Origin: a virus
DNA length: 33,934 nucleotides
IMG/VR virus record: IMGVR_UViG_3300035190_000295
Location: 1-33,934 of that record
Strand: one strand, 5' to 3'
Positions within the stretch are counted from its first letter, which is position 1. Every line of letters starts with the position of its first letter. The notes below the pieces were generated by a model. The model ran no database searches. It was not told where the DNA came from and saw only the letters and a program-made list of their open reading frames with translations. Shown one piece after another: positions 7,195 to 15,827 of this stretch. The position numbers were made by a program, and so were the translations under genes.

Positions 7195-7351
7195 CCGCAA
7201 CGTAAAAAAACGTAATTGTTACCAGGGGCAAAAACAGCGATTTATGGTAACTTTTGGTAACACCCCCCTTTAGGGGGGTTACCTGTTACCTATCGATGCA
7301 GCGAGAACTGACACTAACCAACCAAGCTAACCATCAAAAAAGTTATCCACA
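7152..7351. other. Candidate replication origin: three DnaA boxes, seven GGTAAC iterons and a large hairpin
   Basis: TTATCCACA DnaA boxes occur at 7152-7160, 7163-7171 and 7343-7351, all in one orientation. The second and third lie within a 16-base direct repeat, AGTTATCCACAGGCAG (7161-7176 and 7341-7356). Between them are GGTAAC at 7183, 7190, 7246 and 7256 and the reverse GTTACC at 7218, 7278 and 7285. Two convergent pairs form an imperfect hairpin at 7256-7283 with a C6/G6 stem and a TTTA loop. An A-run (7204-7210) adds AT-rich DNA. It is the longest non-coding stretch in the genome, downstream of the primase-helicase gene. Confidence 0.6.
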
Positions 7352-7362
7352 GGCAGATTTAA

Positions 7363-7545
7363 ATGACCAAACAAAGAGAAACCCCAGACTTCAAGACCTG
7401 GCAGCTTGACACCCTGGCCAAGTTTGCGACCGAGTGCTATCTTCGGCTGCAAGACGAGCAAGCCGCAAACGAGCAACTCCGCCTCGACCTCAAAGATGCC
7501 ATGAAACTGGCGCGAATCCAAAACATGAAGGACAATGCAGCATGA
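7363..7545 (+). CDS. Hypothetical protein, 60 residues, coiled-coil-like
   Basis: No family recognised. The sequence is largely helical and charged, with FATECYLRLQDEQAANEQLRLDLKDAMKLARI suggesting one coiled-coil helix. The ribosome-binding site is weak (AGGCAG at the last DnaA box). The stop overlaps the terminase small subunit start (ATGA), which supports a real gene. The position just before the terminase resembles small packaging accessory genes, but this is only context. Confidence 0.6.
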   Translation: MTKQRETPDFKTWQLDTLAKFATECYLRLQDEQAANEQLRLDLKDAMKLARIQNMKDNAA

Positions 7546-8045
7546 CCACGAAAACACACAAAACGAAAGCAGCAAAGCCCACCAAGCCAGGCAGTGAAGA
7601 CCGGGCCAAGGTCAGTGCATTGGTGCTGCAAGGGATGCGCAGTGGCTTGAGTGCTTTTAAGGCGTGCAAGGCCGCAGGCGTCAATCAAAGCACCTTCAAC
7701 GATTGGCTCAACGCTGACGCCGCCTTGGCCGCAGACTATGCGCGTGCGCGGGAAGACCTGCTTGAGATGATGGCAAGCGATTTGCTCGACATTGCCGACC
7801 GTCCAGTGGGCTCGACCGAATCAGGCGCGACAGACTCGGGCGCAGTGGCTGATAAAAAGGTGCAAATTGACACCCGCAAATGGCTGTTGTCCAAGCTGGC
7901 TCCCAAGAAGTACGGGGACAGGCTTGAGTTGGCTGGAGACAAAGAAAATCCATTGCACGTAAAACAGACAATTGATGCCAGCAAATTGTCAACAGATGTT
8001 TTGGCGCAAATCATGGCCGCAAAAGATGCAACTGACGCAAGCTGA
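7542..8045 (+). CDS. Terminase small subunit
   Basis: 167 residues, close to P22 gp3 (162). An N-terminal Lys-rich stretch is followed by a helix-turn-helix-like region (MRSGLSAFKACKAAGVNQSTFNDWLNAD, about 31-58), helices, then RKWLLSKLAPKKYGDR near residue 109, a motif shared by many small terminases. It should recognise the packaging site and load the large subunit. The start at 7542 overlaps the upstream stop as ATGA; a 36-residue upstream extension in the same frame is rejected as it lies within the upstream gene. In P22 the pac site lies in this gene; it was not located here. Confidence 0.85.
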   Translation: MTTKTHKTKAAKPTKPGSEDRAKVSALVLQGMRSGLSAFKACKAAGVNQSTFNDWLNADAALAADYARAREDLLEMMASDLLDIADRPVGSTESGATDSGAVADKKVQIDTRKWLLSKLAPKKYGDRLELAGDKENPLHVKQTIDASKLSTDVLAQIMAAKDATDAS

Positions 8046-9492
8046 CCTGCTGGCCATTGAGCGCGAGCTGTGCAGGAGAAGCCTGGCCGAGTTTGCTAAG
8101 CGAGCTTGGCGCGTGCTTGAACCGGCTGCCGAGCTGAAGTGGGGATGGGCGCTGGACGCCATCTGCCTGCACTTGGAGGCCGTGACCAAGGGTGAAATCA
8201 CCCGCCTTCTGATGAACGTGCCACCCGGGTCCATGAAGTCCCTTCTGACCGGCGTGATCTGGCCAGCATGGGAATGGGGGCCAAGAAACCTGCCCGAGAT
8301 GCGCTTTGTCGGAACTGCCCACGAAGAACAACTGGCTATCCGAGATAGCCGACGATGCCGAGATCTGATCAAGTCAGAGTGGTTTCAGAAGCTCTGGCCT
8401 CTTGACTTGCTGGCCGACTTAGACGGGAAGCGCGAGTTCGGAAACACCAGCAAGGGCGTGCGCCAAGCTCGTTCATTCACCAGCATGACCGGCGTTCGTG
8501 GCGACAGGGTGATTTTGGATGACCCGATCAGCGCCGACAATGCCAACAGCACAGCAAAGCTAGAAGCCGCACGGGTTTCCTTCACCGAAACCCTTCCAAC
8601 CCGAGTCAACTCCGACAAGTCTGCCATTGTGGTCATCATGCAACGCCTGAACGAGAAAGACATCTCCGGCGTCATCAAGGAGATGGGCCTGCATTACATT
8701 CACCTGTGCATCCCGATGCGCTTTGAGGCAGCCTTCCGCTGCACCACCAGCATAGGCTGGACAGATCCGCGCACTCATGATGGTGAATTGATGTTCCCCG
8801 AGCGTTTCGGCGAGGCCCAGGTGGCCGAACTGGAGAAAACATTGGGCACCTACGGAACAGCCGGACAGCTTCAGCAACGGCCAGCACCCCGAGGCGGCGG
8901 CATCATCAACACCGAATGGTTCAAGTACTGGTCAAGCATTCCTCAGCTTGAGTTCCGCTTCCTGACCGTGGACACAGCTCAAAAAACAGCCGACCACAAC
9001 GACTGGACGGTGTTGCAGTGCTGGGCACGCTCGACTGTTGGTCAAGCCGTGAAGCTCGATCAGATTCGAGGCAAGTGGGAGGCTCCAGAGCTGCTGGTGC
9101 AGGCCAGGGCTTTTTGGCTAAAGCACCTGAACGACCAGCGCCCCGTGGCCCTAGGCTCTGTCATGCGCGGCATGTACGTCGAAGACAAGGTTTCTGGCAC
9201 AGGCTTGATCCAGACCTTCCGGCGCGAGGGAATCCCCGTGGTGGCCGTGCAGCGCAACAAGGACAAAATCAGCCGAGGCTATGACGCAGCCCCGTTCATC
9301 GAGGTTGGCAACGTCCTGTTGCCGAACGATGCGCCATGGCTGTCTGAATTCCTGGCCGAGGTGGCCGCTTTCCCTTCTGGTGCACACGATGATCAACTCG
9401 ACCCCATGTTTGACGCAATCAACTTGGTACAAAGAATGCCGGCCAATAGACAGCAAACAGTCATCCCATTGCCAAATGTAAAAAAGTGGTGA
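8026..9492 (+). CDS. Terminase large subunit
   Basis: 488 residues (P22 gp2 is 499). The ATPase domain shows Walker A NVPPGSMKSLL (about 64-74) and Walker B RVILDDPIS (160-168). The C-terminal RNase H-like nuclease has FLTVDTAQKTADHNDWTV (about 312-329) and a conserved acidic GAHDDQLD (452-459). It cuts concatemers and pumps DNA into the procapsid. The start at 8026 overlaps the small subunit by 20 bases; an 18-residue longer start at 7972 is possible but less likely. P22-like gene order implies headful packaging, consistent with a circularly permuted assembly. Confidence 0.93.
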   Translation: MQLTQADLLAIERELCRRSLAEFAKRAWRVLEPAAELKWGWALDAICLHLEAVTKGEITRLLMNVPPGSMKSLLTGVIWPAWEWGPRNLPEMRFVGTAHEEQLAIRDSRRCRDLIKSEWFQKLWPLDLLADLDGKREFGNTSKGVRQARSFTSMTGVRGDRVILDDPISADNANSTAKLEAARVSFTETLPTRVNSDKSAIVVIMQRLNEKDISGVIKEMGLHYIHLCIPMRFEAAFRCTTSIGWTDPRTHDGELMFPERFGEAQVAELEKTLGTYGTAGQLQQRPAPRGGGIINTEWFKYWSSIPQLEFRFLTVDTAQKTADHNDWTVLQCWARSTVGQAVKLDQIRGKWEAPELLVQARAFWLKHLNDQRPVALGSVMRGMYVEDKVSGTGLIQTFRREGIPVVAVQRNKDKISRGYDAAPFIEVGNVLLPNDAPWLSEFLAEVAAFPSGAHDDQLDPMFDAINLVQRMPANRQQTVIPLPNVKKW

Positions 9493-9541
9493 TTTTTAAG
9501 AGCTGGTGAGACAATCGCACAATTCACAAGGACACCCGACC

Positions 9542-11584
9542 ATGGCCCGACTATCCACAGAACAACGCCTCGCCAACCTGCACCAGGAAGCACTGGAGCA
9601 ATTCGACGACGTGCAAAGCGCCCTGCGTGACGAGCGTTTGCAATGCCTGCAAGACCGGCGCTTCTACTCCCTAGCAGGCGCTCAGTGGGAAGGCCCACTC
9701 TTGGATCAGTACGAGAACAAACCCAAGTTCGAGGTGAACAAGATCATGCTGGCCGTGATCCGAGTTGTGAATGAATACAGGAATAACAGAATTACGGTGG
9801 ACTACGTGTCCAAAGACGGCCAAGAAAACGACAAGCTGGCCGAGGTCTGCGACGGTCTGTATCGTGCAGATGAGCAGGCATCCGTCGCAGATGAGGCCTA
9901 CGACAACGCATTCGAGGAAGCAGTCGGCGGCGGCATCGGCGCATGGCGTTTGCGTACAGTCTACGAAGACGAAGAGAACGACGAAGACGACCGCCAGCGC
10001 ATCAGGATAGAACCCATCTTCGACGCTGACAGCTCCGTGTTCTTTGACCTCGGGGCCAAGCGCCAAGACAAGTCCGACGCCAAGTATTGCTACGTCGTCA
10101 CCAGCATGACCCGCCAGGCCTACAAAGACACCTGGGAAGACGACCCGGCAAGCTGGCCCAAGATCATCCACCAGTACGAGTTTGACTGGTGCACCCCTGA
10201 CGTCGTGTTCGTGGCTGAGTATTACAAGGTCGAGGAAAAGACCGAGACCATCCGCATCTTCCAGAACATCGCAGGCGAGGAAGAACGCTACACCCAGGCC
10301 GATTTCGCCAACGATGAAACCCTAGAAGAAACCCTTGCGGCCATCGGCAGCCGGGAAGTCCGTCAAAAGAAGGTCAAGCGCAAACGCGTGCGCAAGTACG
10401 TCCTAAGCGGTGGAAGGGTCTTGGAGGATGCAGGCTACATCGCAGGCAAGTGCATCCCCATCGTGGTCGTGTACGGCAAGCGTTGGTTTGTGGACAACAT
10501 CGAGCGTTGCATGGGTCACGTCCGCTTGGCCAAAGATGCCCAGCGCCTCAAGAACATGCAGCTCTCCAAGCTGGGCGAGATCTCCGCACTGTCGTCGGTG
10601 GAAAAGCCCATCCTGACCCCCGAGCAGGTCGCAGGCCACCAGGTTATGTGGTCCGAAGACAACCTCAAGGACTACCCGTATCTGCTCATCAACCCGATCA
10701 CCGACCAGAACGGAAATCAGGCAGTCAGCGGCCCGGTGGCCTACACCCGCGCCCCCAACATCCCTCCGGCCATGGCCGCGCTCTTGCAGATCACCGAGAC
10801 CGACATGCAAGACATTTTGGGCAACCCAGCCGGGGCTGACAAGATGGTCAGCGGAATGTCAGGCAAAGCCGTCGAGATGATCCAGACTCGCGTGGACATG
10901 CAGGCCTTTATTTACATGAGCAACTTCGCCAAGGGCATGAAACGCTGCGGCGAGATCTGGCTCTCCATGGCCAAAGAGGTCTACATCGAAGACAAGCGCA
11001 AAATGAAGACCATCGCCCCAACTGGCCAAGCCGGGATGGTCGAACTCATGCAGCCCAGCATCGACCAGGAAACAGGCGAAGTCGTCATGCAAAACGACCT
11101 CAGCTCCGCCACCTTTGACGTCGTGGCCGAGGTCGGCCCATCCAGCACCAGCAAGCGCGAGGCCACAGTCCGCGCCCTGACCGGAATGCTCCAGATCACA
11201 GCAGACCCAGAGACCCAGCAAGTGATCACGGCCATGGCCATGATGAACATGGAGGGCGAGGGCATCAGCGACGCCAACGCCTACTTCCGCAAGAAGCTCC
11301 TGCGCATGGGTGTGGTCAAGCCCACCGACGACGAGGCCCAAGAACTCATGGCCGAAATGCAAGGCCAGCCGCAAGACCCCAACGCCGTCTACCTGCAAGC
11401 CGCCGCCGAGGAAGCCACAGCCAAAGCAGCCCAGGCCCGCGCCAGCACCGTCAAGACCGTAGCCGACGCCGAACTAAGCCGCGCCAAAACGGTCGAGACC
11501 CTGGCCAACATCGACATGGATTCCCAAGACCATGCGATAAACCTGGCCAAGGAAATCGGCGGCGCCGTTCAGCAACAGATTTAG
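9542..11584 (+). CDS. Portal protein, P22 gp1-like
   Basis: 680 residues, near P22 gp1 (725). The N-terminal part (RLANLHQEALEQFDDVQSALRDERLQCLQDRRFYSLAGAQWEG) and the conserved EVNKIMLAVIRVVNEYRNNRI match the P22 portal family. The C-terminus (AAAEEATAKAAQARASTVK...) is a long helix, like the P22 barrel. It forms the dodecameric ring for DNA entry and tail attachment. The ATG at 9542 has AAGGACA upstream and is preferred over a start 12 codons earlier that lacks a ribosome-binding site. Confidence 0.9.
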   Translation: MARLSTEQRLANLHQEALEQFDDVQSALRDERLQCLQDRRFYSLAGAQWEGPLLDQYENKPKFEVNKIMLAVIRVVNEYRNNRITVDYVSKDGQENDKLAEVCDGLYRADEQASVADEAYDNAFEEAVGGGIGAWRLRTVYEDEENDEDDRQRIRIEPIFDADSSVFFDLGAKRQDKSDAKYCYVVTSMTRQAYKDTWEDDPASWPKIIHQYEFDWCTPDVVFVAEYYKVEEKTETIRIFQNIAGEEERYTQADFANDETLEETLAAIGSREVRQKKVKRKRVRKYVLSGGRVLEDAGYIAGKCIPIVVVYGKRWFVDNIERCMGHVRLAKDAQRLKNMQLSKLGEISALSSVEKPILTPEQVAGHQVMWSEDNLKDYPYLLINPITDQNGNQAVSGPVAYTRAPNIPPAMAALLQITETDMQDILGNPAGADKMVSGMSGKAVEMIQTRVDMQAFIYMSNFAKGMKRCGEIWLSMAKEVYIEDKRKMKTIAPTGQAGMVELMQPSIDQETGEVVMQNDLSSATFDVVAEVGPSSTSKREATVRALTGMLQITADPETQQVITAMAMMNMEGEGISDANAYFRKKLLRMGVVKPTDDEAQELMAEMQGQPQDPNAVYLQAAAEEATAKAAQARASTVKTVADAELSRAKTVETLANIDMDSQDHAINLAKEIGGAVQQQI

Positions 11585-11672
11585 TCTGTTGTAAGTTAAA
11601 CGAAAACGGGCGACAATGTAATCAACGGTATCCACCCAGCCGTTTCAATGGGTGAGTTTGACAGGGTCAACG

Positions 11673-12545
11673 ATGAACACACAGGCAGAACAGGAACACG
11701 AAACCACAAACGACGACACCGCAGTCCTTGAGGACGAGGCCACCGAGCAACCCGAAGCACAAGCCGAAGGCGATCAGGCCGAGACCCCACAAGACGACGG
11801 CGAATCCGACGAGGTTGTTGTCTCCATTGGTGAGGACGCGCCACCTCCCGAAGAACCAGCACACGCGCCCGAATGGGTCCGAGAGCTACGCAAGACGAAC
11901 CGAGAACTCCAGCGCCAAAACCGCGAACTCCAAACCAAGCTGCAAACCACCGCACAGACTGAGACCAAGCCGGTCGTGCTAGGGGCCAAGCCCAAGTTAG
12001 AAGATCACGACTACGACGCCGACAGATTCGAGGAAGCATTGGCCACTTGGTTTGAGCGCAAGCGACAAGCCGACGACGCCAACGCCAAGCAAGAAGCTGA
12101 AGTTATGAATCAGCAGAAAGCCTGGCAAGCCAAACTGGATGGCTACGGCAAGGCGAAAGCCGAGCTGCGAGTCAAAGACTTTGACGACGCCGAGGCCGTG
12201 GCCCAGGAGCTGTTCAACGTCACCCAGCAAGGCATCATGCTGCAAGGTGCGGATAACCCCGCCCTCGTCGTCTACGCACTCGGAAAGAACTCCAAGAAGG
12301 CGCAAGAGCTGGCCGCCATCAAAGACCCCGTAAAGTTTGCCTTTGCGGTAGCGAAACTGGAGAAAGAATTGAAAGTTACCAACCGCAAGGCAGCCCCGCC
12401 GCCCGAAAGAATCGTGTCAGGAACTGGCCGAGTCTCTGGGGCGGTGGACTCAACCCTCGAACGGCTGCGCGAAGAAGCGTCGCGTACTGGCAACATGACC
12501 AAGGTCATCCAGTACAAGGCGCAAAAGCGTGCAGCATCCAAATGA
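11673..12545 (+). CDS. Scaffolding protein, P22 gp8-like by position
   Basis: 290 residues (P22 gp8 is 303), between portal and coat as in P22. The first 70 residues are very acidic (EQEHETTNDDTAVLEDEATEQ). A coiled-coil stretch with ELRKTNRELQRQNRELQTKL (about 68-87) follows, then more helix. The C-terminus is basic (RLREEASRTGNMTKVIQYKAQKRAASK), the kind of tail that binds coat protein. The start at 11673 has AGGGTC upstream; an in-frame GTG at 11652 is the alternative. The 88 bases before it carry no convincing promoter. Confidence 0.8.
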   Translation: MNTQAEQEHETTNDDTAVLEDEATEQPEAQAEGDQAETPQDDGESDEVVVSIGEDAPPPEEPAHAPEWVRELRKTNRELQRQNRELQTKLQTTAQTETKPVVLGAKPKLEDHDYDADRFEEALATWFERKRQADDANAKQEAEVMNQQKAWQAKLDGYGKAKAELRVKDFDDAEAVAQELFNVTQQGIMLQGADNPALVVYALGKNSKKAQELAAIKDPVKFAFAVAKLEKELKVTNRKAAPPPERIVSGTGRVSGAVDSTLERLREEASRTGNMTKVIQYKAQKRAASK

Positions 12546-12562
12546 TTTTTTAAGGAAATACC

Positions 12563-13831
12563 ATGGCAAATGCATTTTCAAAAGAAGAACGCGTCGCGTT
12601 CGAAAACATCCTTGAAGGCTTTCAGGATGCTTTGGTGCTGTCCCGTAATGTGTCGATCTATAACACCGATCAGACCATGATGGAACGCACAAATAACGTC
12701 ATCTGGCGTCCTATGCCGTACATCGCGCAGTCGTTTAGCGGTACTGATATGACGTCCAACTTTAAAGATTTTATCCAGCTTTCTGTTCCTGCGTCTATTG
12801 GTTTCAGTCGTTCGGTTCCTTGGGTTCTGACAGCTTCCGAGCTGCGCGACAGTCTGCAAGAAGGTCGTCTCGGCGACTCGGCAACACAAAAGCTCGCTAG
12901 CGATATCAATACCTCGCTGATGACCGTCGCCGCCAATCAGGGTACATTGGTTGTGAAGCGTACCGCAGCAGCTTCCGGCTTTGATGACGTTGCACTTGCT
13001 GAATCATCCATGAACGAAATTGGTGTTCAGCCATTTGATCGTTATCTCGCTCTGTCAACTCGTGATTACAACGGCATGGCGTCTAATCTTGCCGGTCGTC
13101 AGACCATGCAGGGCAAGCCTGTCACCGCCTACGAAAAAGCGTTTGTCGGCACCGTGGCCAGCTTTGATACATTCAAGATGGATTACGCCCCCCGCCTTAC
13201 CGCTGCTGCTGGCGTTAGCGTTACTGTCAATGGCGCAAACCAGTATTTCACGCCGCGCGCAACCTCGACCGCTGGCACCGGCGAGGTGGCGAACGTCGAT
13301 AACCGCTATCAAAACCTTACCATTGCAGTAGGTTCTGGCACCGTTAAAGTCGGCGATGCATTCACCATTCTTGGAGTCAATGCAGTTCATGCCATCACTA
13401 AGCAGGACACCGGGCAGCTCAAGACTTTCCGTATCACTGCAATCGTGTCTGGCGCGGGCGGCTCTGGCGTTGTTACCATCTCCCCGCCGATCATTTCAGG
13501 CGGCGGATCAACTGATGCGGAACTTCAGTACAAGAACGTAACTGCCACGCCCGCAAACGGCGCAGCAATTACCTTCCTGAATACTGCTGCCGCTTACGTT
13601 AATCCGTTCTGGCAAAAAGACGCGCTGGAGATTCTGCCGGGTCGTTATGCAGTCCCTACGGACGCTGGTGCGGCTGTCATGCGTGCAACTACTGATCAGG
13701 GTATTGAGCTGGTCATGCAGAAGCAATACGACATCAACACCATGCGCGTTAAGTACCGTCTGGATACCCTGTTCGGCGTTGTGAATAAGCAGCCCGAAAT
13801 GTCCGGAATTATCCTATTCGGTCAGTCGTAA
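12563..13831 (+). CDS. Major coat protein, P22 gp5-like
   Basis: 422 residues (P22 gp5 is 430). P22-family features: the N-terminal EERVAFENILEGFQDALVLSRNVSIYNTDQTMMERTNN, an insertion-domain-like middle with VGDAFTILGVNAVHAITKQDTGQLKTFRI (about 272-300), and a C-terminus with YDINTMRVKYRLDTLFGV. It forms the HK97-fold icosahedral shell. AAGGAAAT precedes the start. Codons shift here to more T- and A-ending choices than in terminase and portal, a sign of exchange of the coat module. A strong terminator follows immediately. Confidence 0.92.
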   Translation: MANAFSKEERVAFENILEGFQDALVLSRNVSIYNTDQTMMERTNNVIWRPMPYIAQSFSGTDMTSNFKDFIQLSVPASIGFSRSVPWVLTASELRDSLQEGRLGDSATQKLASDINTSLMTVAANQGTLVVKRTAAASGFDDVALAESSMNEIGVQPFDRYLALSTRDYNGMASNLAGRQTMQGKPVTAYEKAFVGTVASFDTFKMDYAPRLTAAAGVSVTVNGANQYFTPRATSTAGTGEVANVDNRYQNLTIAVGSGTVKVGDAFTILGVNAVHAITKQDTGQLKTFRITAIVSGAGGSGVVTISPPIISGGGSTDAELQYKNVTATPANGAAITFLNTAAAYVNPFWQKDALEILPGRYAVPTDAGAAVMRATTDQGIELVMQKQYDINTMRVKYRLDTLFGVVNKQPEMSGIILFGQS

Positions 13832-13840
13832 AAACTAAGT

Positions 13841-13867
13841 GAGGAGGGGAAACCCTCCTCATTTTTT
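13841..13867 (+). terminator. Rho-independent terminator after the coat gene
   Basis: The perfect 8-bp stem GAGGAGGG (13841-13848) and CCCTCCTC (13853-13860) with a GAAA tetraloop is followed by ATTTTTTG. It is ideally formed. Probably it lowers read-through so that coat mRNA, needed in largest amount, exceeds that of the downstream genes. Confidence 0.9.
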
Positions 13868-13882
13868 GTTTAGGGGGTAAGC

Positions 13883-14056
13883 ATGCCATTGAAAAAAGGT
13901 TATTCTCAAAAGACAATCTCGGCTAACATTAGCAAAGAGATGAAAAGCGGCATGCCTCAAAAGCAGGCAATTGCCGTTGCGTTAAGCACTGCAAGAACTG
14001 CGGCATTGAAAGCCGGAAAGCCAAGCAAGGCACCGGCCAAGAAAGGTAAGAAATGA
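13883..14056 (+). CDS. Small basic virion-region protein, 57 residues
   Basis: Lys/Ala-rich (MPLKKGYSQKTISANISKEM, then SGMPQKQAIAVALSTARTAALKAGKPSKAPAKKGKK). The KGYSQKTISANI...PQKQAIAVALS pattern is a small family seen in phage structural regions, similar in style to DUF6496; function unknown. A positive C-terminal tail suggests DNA contact. GGGGGTAAGC precedes the ATG. Its stop overlaps the next ATG (ATGA). Confidence 0.75.
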   Translation: MPLKKGYSQKTISANISKEMKSGMPQKQAIAVALSTARTAALKAGKPSKAPAKKGKK

Positions 14057-14340
14057 AGTCTCCAACAATGCTGTATAAGCACCCAGGACAACACGAGATT
14101 CACGGCTCTACTTTTGCTTTCATCATTGTTGATGAGTGCGAGATTGCGCAGGCAATTAAAGACGGCTGGCATCTGACTACAGACGAAGCAAAAAGCGAAG
14201 TTTCGGAGGTTTCAGATTATACTGATGCAACGAAAGAAGCCCTGACGCAAAAGGCTGAAGCACTAGGAATTAAAGTCGACAAGCGGTGGAGCTTAGAAAC
14301 TTTGCTTGAGAAAATCAAGCAAGTAGACACTGGAGAATAA
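14053..14340 (+). CDS. Hypothetical virion-region protein with HeH/SAP-like C-terminus
   Basis: 95 residues. The N-terminal part (LYKHPGQHEIHGSTFAFIIVDECEIAQAIKDGWHLTTDEA) is a small domain found in similar phage proteins near coat genes. After a linker, the C-terminus (ALTQKAEALGIKVDKRWSLETLLEKI) resembles a helix-extended-loop-helix (HeH/LEM/SAP) nucleic-acid-binding fold. It may be a capsid or portal-vertex accessory; the role is inferred from position. It overlaps the previous gene by ATGA. Confidence 0.7.
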   Translation: MKSPTMLYKHPGQHEIHGSTFAFIIVDECEIAQAIKDGWHLTTDEAKSEVSEVSDYTDATKEALTQKAEALGIKVDKRWSLETLLEKIKQVDTGE

Positions 14341-14341
14341 A

Positions 14342-14644
14342 ATGGCTGTTCAAGCATCTTTTGAGCCAAGTTACACACGTGGTATTACAGTTGAGCCAAG
14401 CACTGCCAGCGCATCTAGCGTTATTGGTGTTAAAAGCAAGGCGCTAGTATTCACTAATTTGTCCGCATCGGTTATTGCTTACGTTCGTGTAGGTAATGCT
14501 GGCATTACTGCATCAACCGCAGATTATCCGTTGCTGCCTAACTCTCAAATTAGCGTTAGCAAGTGCCAAGACGATACGCACGTCGCGTATATCACTGCGT
14601 CTGGCACTGGATCCGTACACATTATTCCCGGAGAGGGTTATTAA
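14342..14644 (+). CDS. Hypothetical virion-region protein, 100 residues
   Basis: Beta-rich, Ser/Thr/Ala-rich sequence (VQASFEPSYTRGITVEPSTASASSVIGV, then KALVFTNLSASVIAYVRVGNAG) without charged clusters, consistent with a small beta-sandwich. No family is securely recognised. It follows the HeH-like gene closely, and its stop shares a base with the lectin-fold gene (TAATG). A head-decoration or vertex protein is a reasonable guess. Confidence 0.65.
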   Translation: MAVQASFEPSYTRGITVEPSTASASSVIGVKSKALVFTNLSASVIAYVRVGNAGITASTADYPLLPNSQISVSKCQDDTHVAYITASGTGSVHIIPGEGY

Positions 14645-15438
14645 TGTTTCCGGTGTCGCGCTCTCGAAGCCGATTTAGATATAAATCAAGCGCAGTAAGT
14701 GCGGGAGATTTATGGACCCCCGCACAGATCACTACGGCCCTATGGCTCGACGCTGCTGACGCGGGCACGATCACGCTCAACGGCTCCACGGTTAGTCAGT
14801 GGAACGATAAGTCTGGGAATTCTCGGAACTTTGCACAAGCGACTGCGGCCAACCAACCCGGGTACTCAAACCCAAACATTACGTTTGATGGCGCAAACGA
14901 CGTACTTACTCGCAGCACTGGAAGTTTTGGGTACGGAACTGGCGATTTTGCAATACTTGCAGTAGTAGCGCCGACAGCAAGAACTTCGACATTTGGTTCT
15001 GAAATTATTTCTCAGCACCTTTATGGAGTATCGGCTGATTTTATTTTTCAAATAAGCACGGCTGGAAACTTGCGGTATTATGGGATTCATGGCGCTAATT
15101 TTGTTGCGTCATCTACAACGGTTCCGCTAAACACGCGCAGCATTGTTGAAGTTACGCGCACCAGTAACAATCACGTTCTCTACATTAACGCCAGTAGTGT
15201 CGGTTCTGCCATAATAGCGGCGTCAATTACAAATATCAGCCCACCTGCAATTGGCGGATCAGCTAACAGTAACAACAACTCCGCTTTTGCTGGCGCTATA
15301 AACGAAGTGTTAGTCGTGCCGACCACGCTATCCACCACAGACCGCCAGAAACTAGAAGGCTACCTAGCCTGGAAGTGGGGCACACAGGCCGACCTGCCAG
15401 TGGGCCATCCGTACAAAAACACACCGCCAACAGTATGA
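14644..15438 (+). CDS. LamG/concanavalin-like lectin-fold protein
   Basis: 264 residues. After a short basic N-terminus and AGDLWTPAQITTALWLDAADAGTIT, the pattern VSQWNDKSGN...ITFDGANDVL and NHVLYINASSVGSA followed by a C-terminal NEVLVVPTTLSTTDRQKLEGYLAWKWG is typical of LamG-like jelly-roll domains on phage and bacterial surfaces. The YLAWKWG ending is common in this group. It may bind glycans and decorate the capsid or tail. The start at 14644 (TAATG overlap, GGAGAGGG upstream) replaces a longer frame that begins inside the previous gene. Confidence 0.75.
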   Translation: MFPVSRSRSRFRYKSSAVSAGDLWTPAQITTALWLDAADAGTITLNGSTVSQWNDKSGNSRNFAQATAANQPGYSNPNITFDGANDVLTRSTGSFGYGTGDFAILAVVAPTARTSTFGSEIISQHLYGVSADFIFQISTAGNLRYYGIHGANFVASSTTVPLNTRSIVEVTRTSNNHVLYINASSVGSAIIAASITNISPPAIGGSANSNNNSAFAGAINEVLVVPTTLSTTDRQKLEGYLAWKWGTQADLPVGHPYKNTPPTV

Positions 15439-15827
15439 CCGACTACCTAGTTTTTAGTACAGAGGCCGCTGCTAACACAGCGCTTGAGACGATCTATGCC
15501 AACATGGTTGGGGCCGTTAATGCACCTGACCTGCTGAATATGAAGACGGGCCAAGTGGTGCAGAAAGACGATCTAACCACCGATGAGGCGGTGAAAACTA
15601 GCGCTGATGACCGTCATTTCCCTGTGTTTGGAGTTAATGCTGCAACTGGCATAAAAGATTATGAACATGGCTATACAACCGCGTGGGCAGTTGCGCAGGA
15701 AACTGTTTCCGGCTCATGGGTGTTCGTAAAACCTGATGACTCACTTATGGGTGACGTTGTGGATTACACAGTCGCGCCGTATGACCCGGCGTGGTTTCCA
15801 TCGGAGGTTGTAGATTATGGGATATAG
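15435..15827 (+). CDS. Hypothetical protein after lectin gene, 130 residues
   Basis: No named family. The sequence begins MTDYLVFSTEAAANTALETIYANMV and includes an acidic, aromatic C-terminus (YTVAPYDPAWFPSEVVDYGI). Similar small proteins accompany lectin-domain fibre genes in other phages, where they may aid assembly. It overlaps the lectin gene by ATGA and the gp4-like gene by 11 bases, so all three are translated as one unit. Confidence 0.65.
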   Translation: MTDYLVFSTEAAANTALETIYANMVGAVNAPDLLNMKTGQVVQKDDLTTDEAVKTSADDRHFPVFGVNAATGIKDYEHGYTTAWAVAQETVSGSWVFVKPDDSLMGDVVDYTVAPYDPAWFPSEVVDYGI

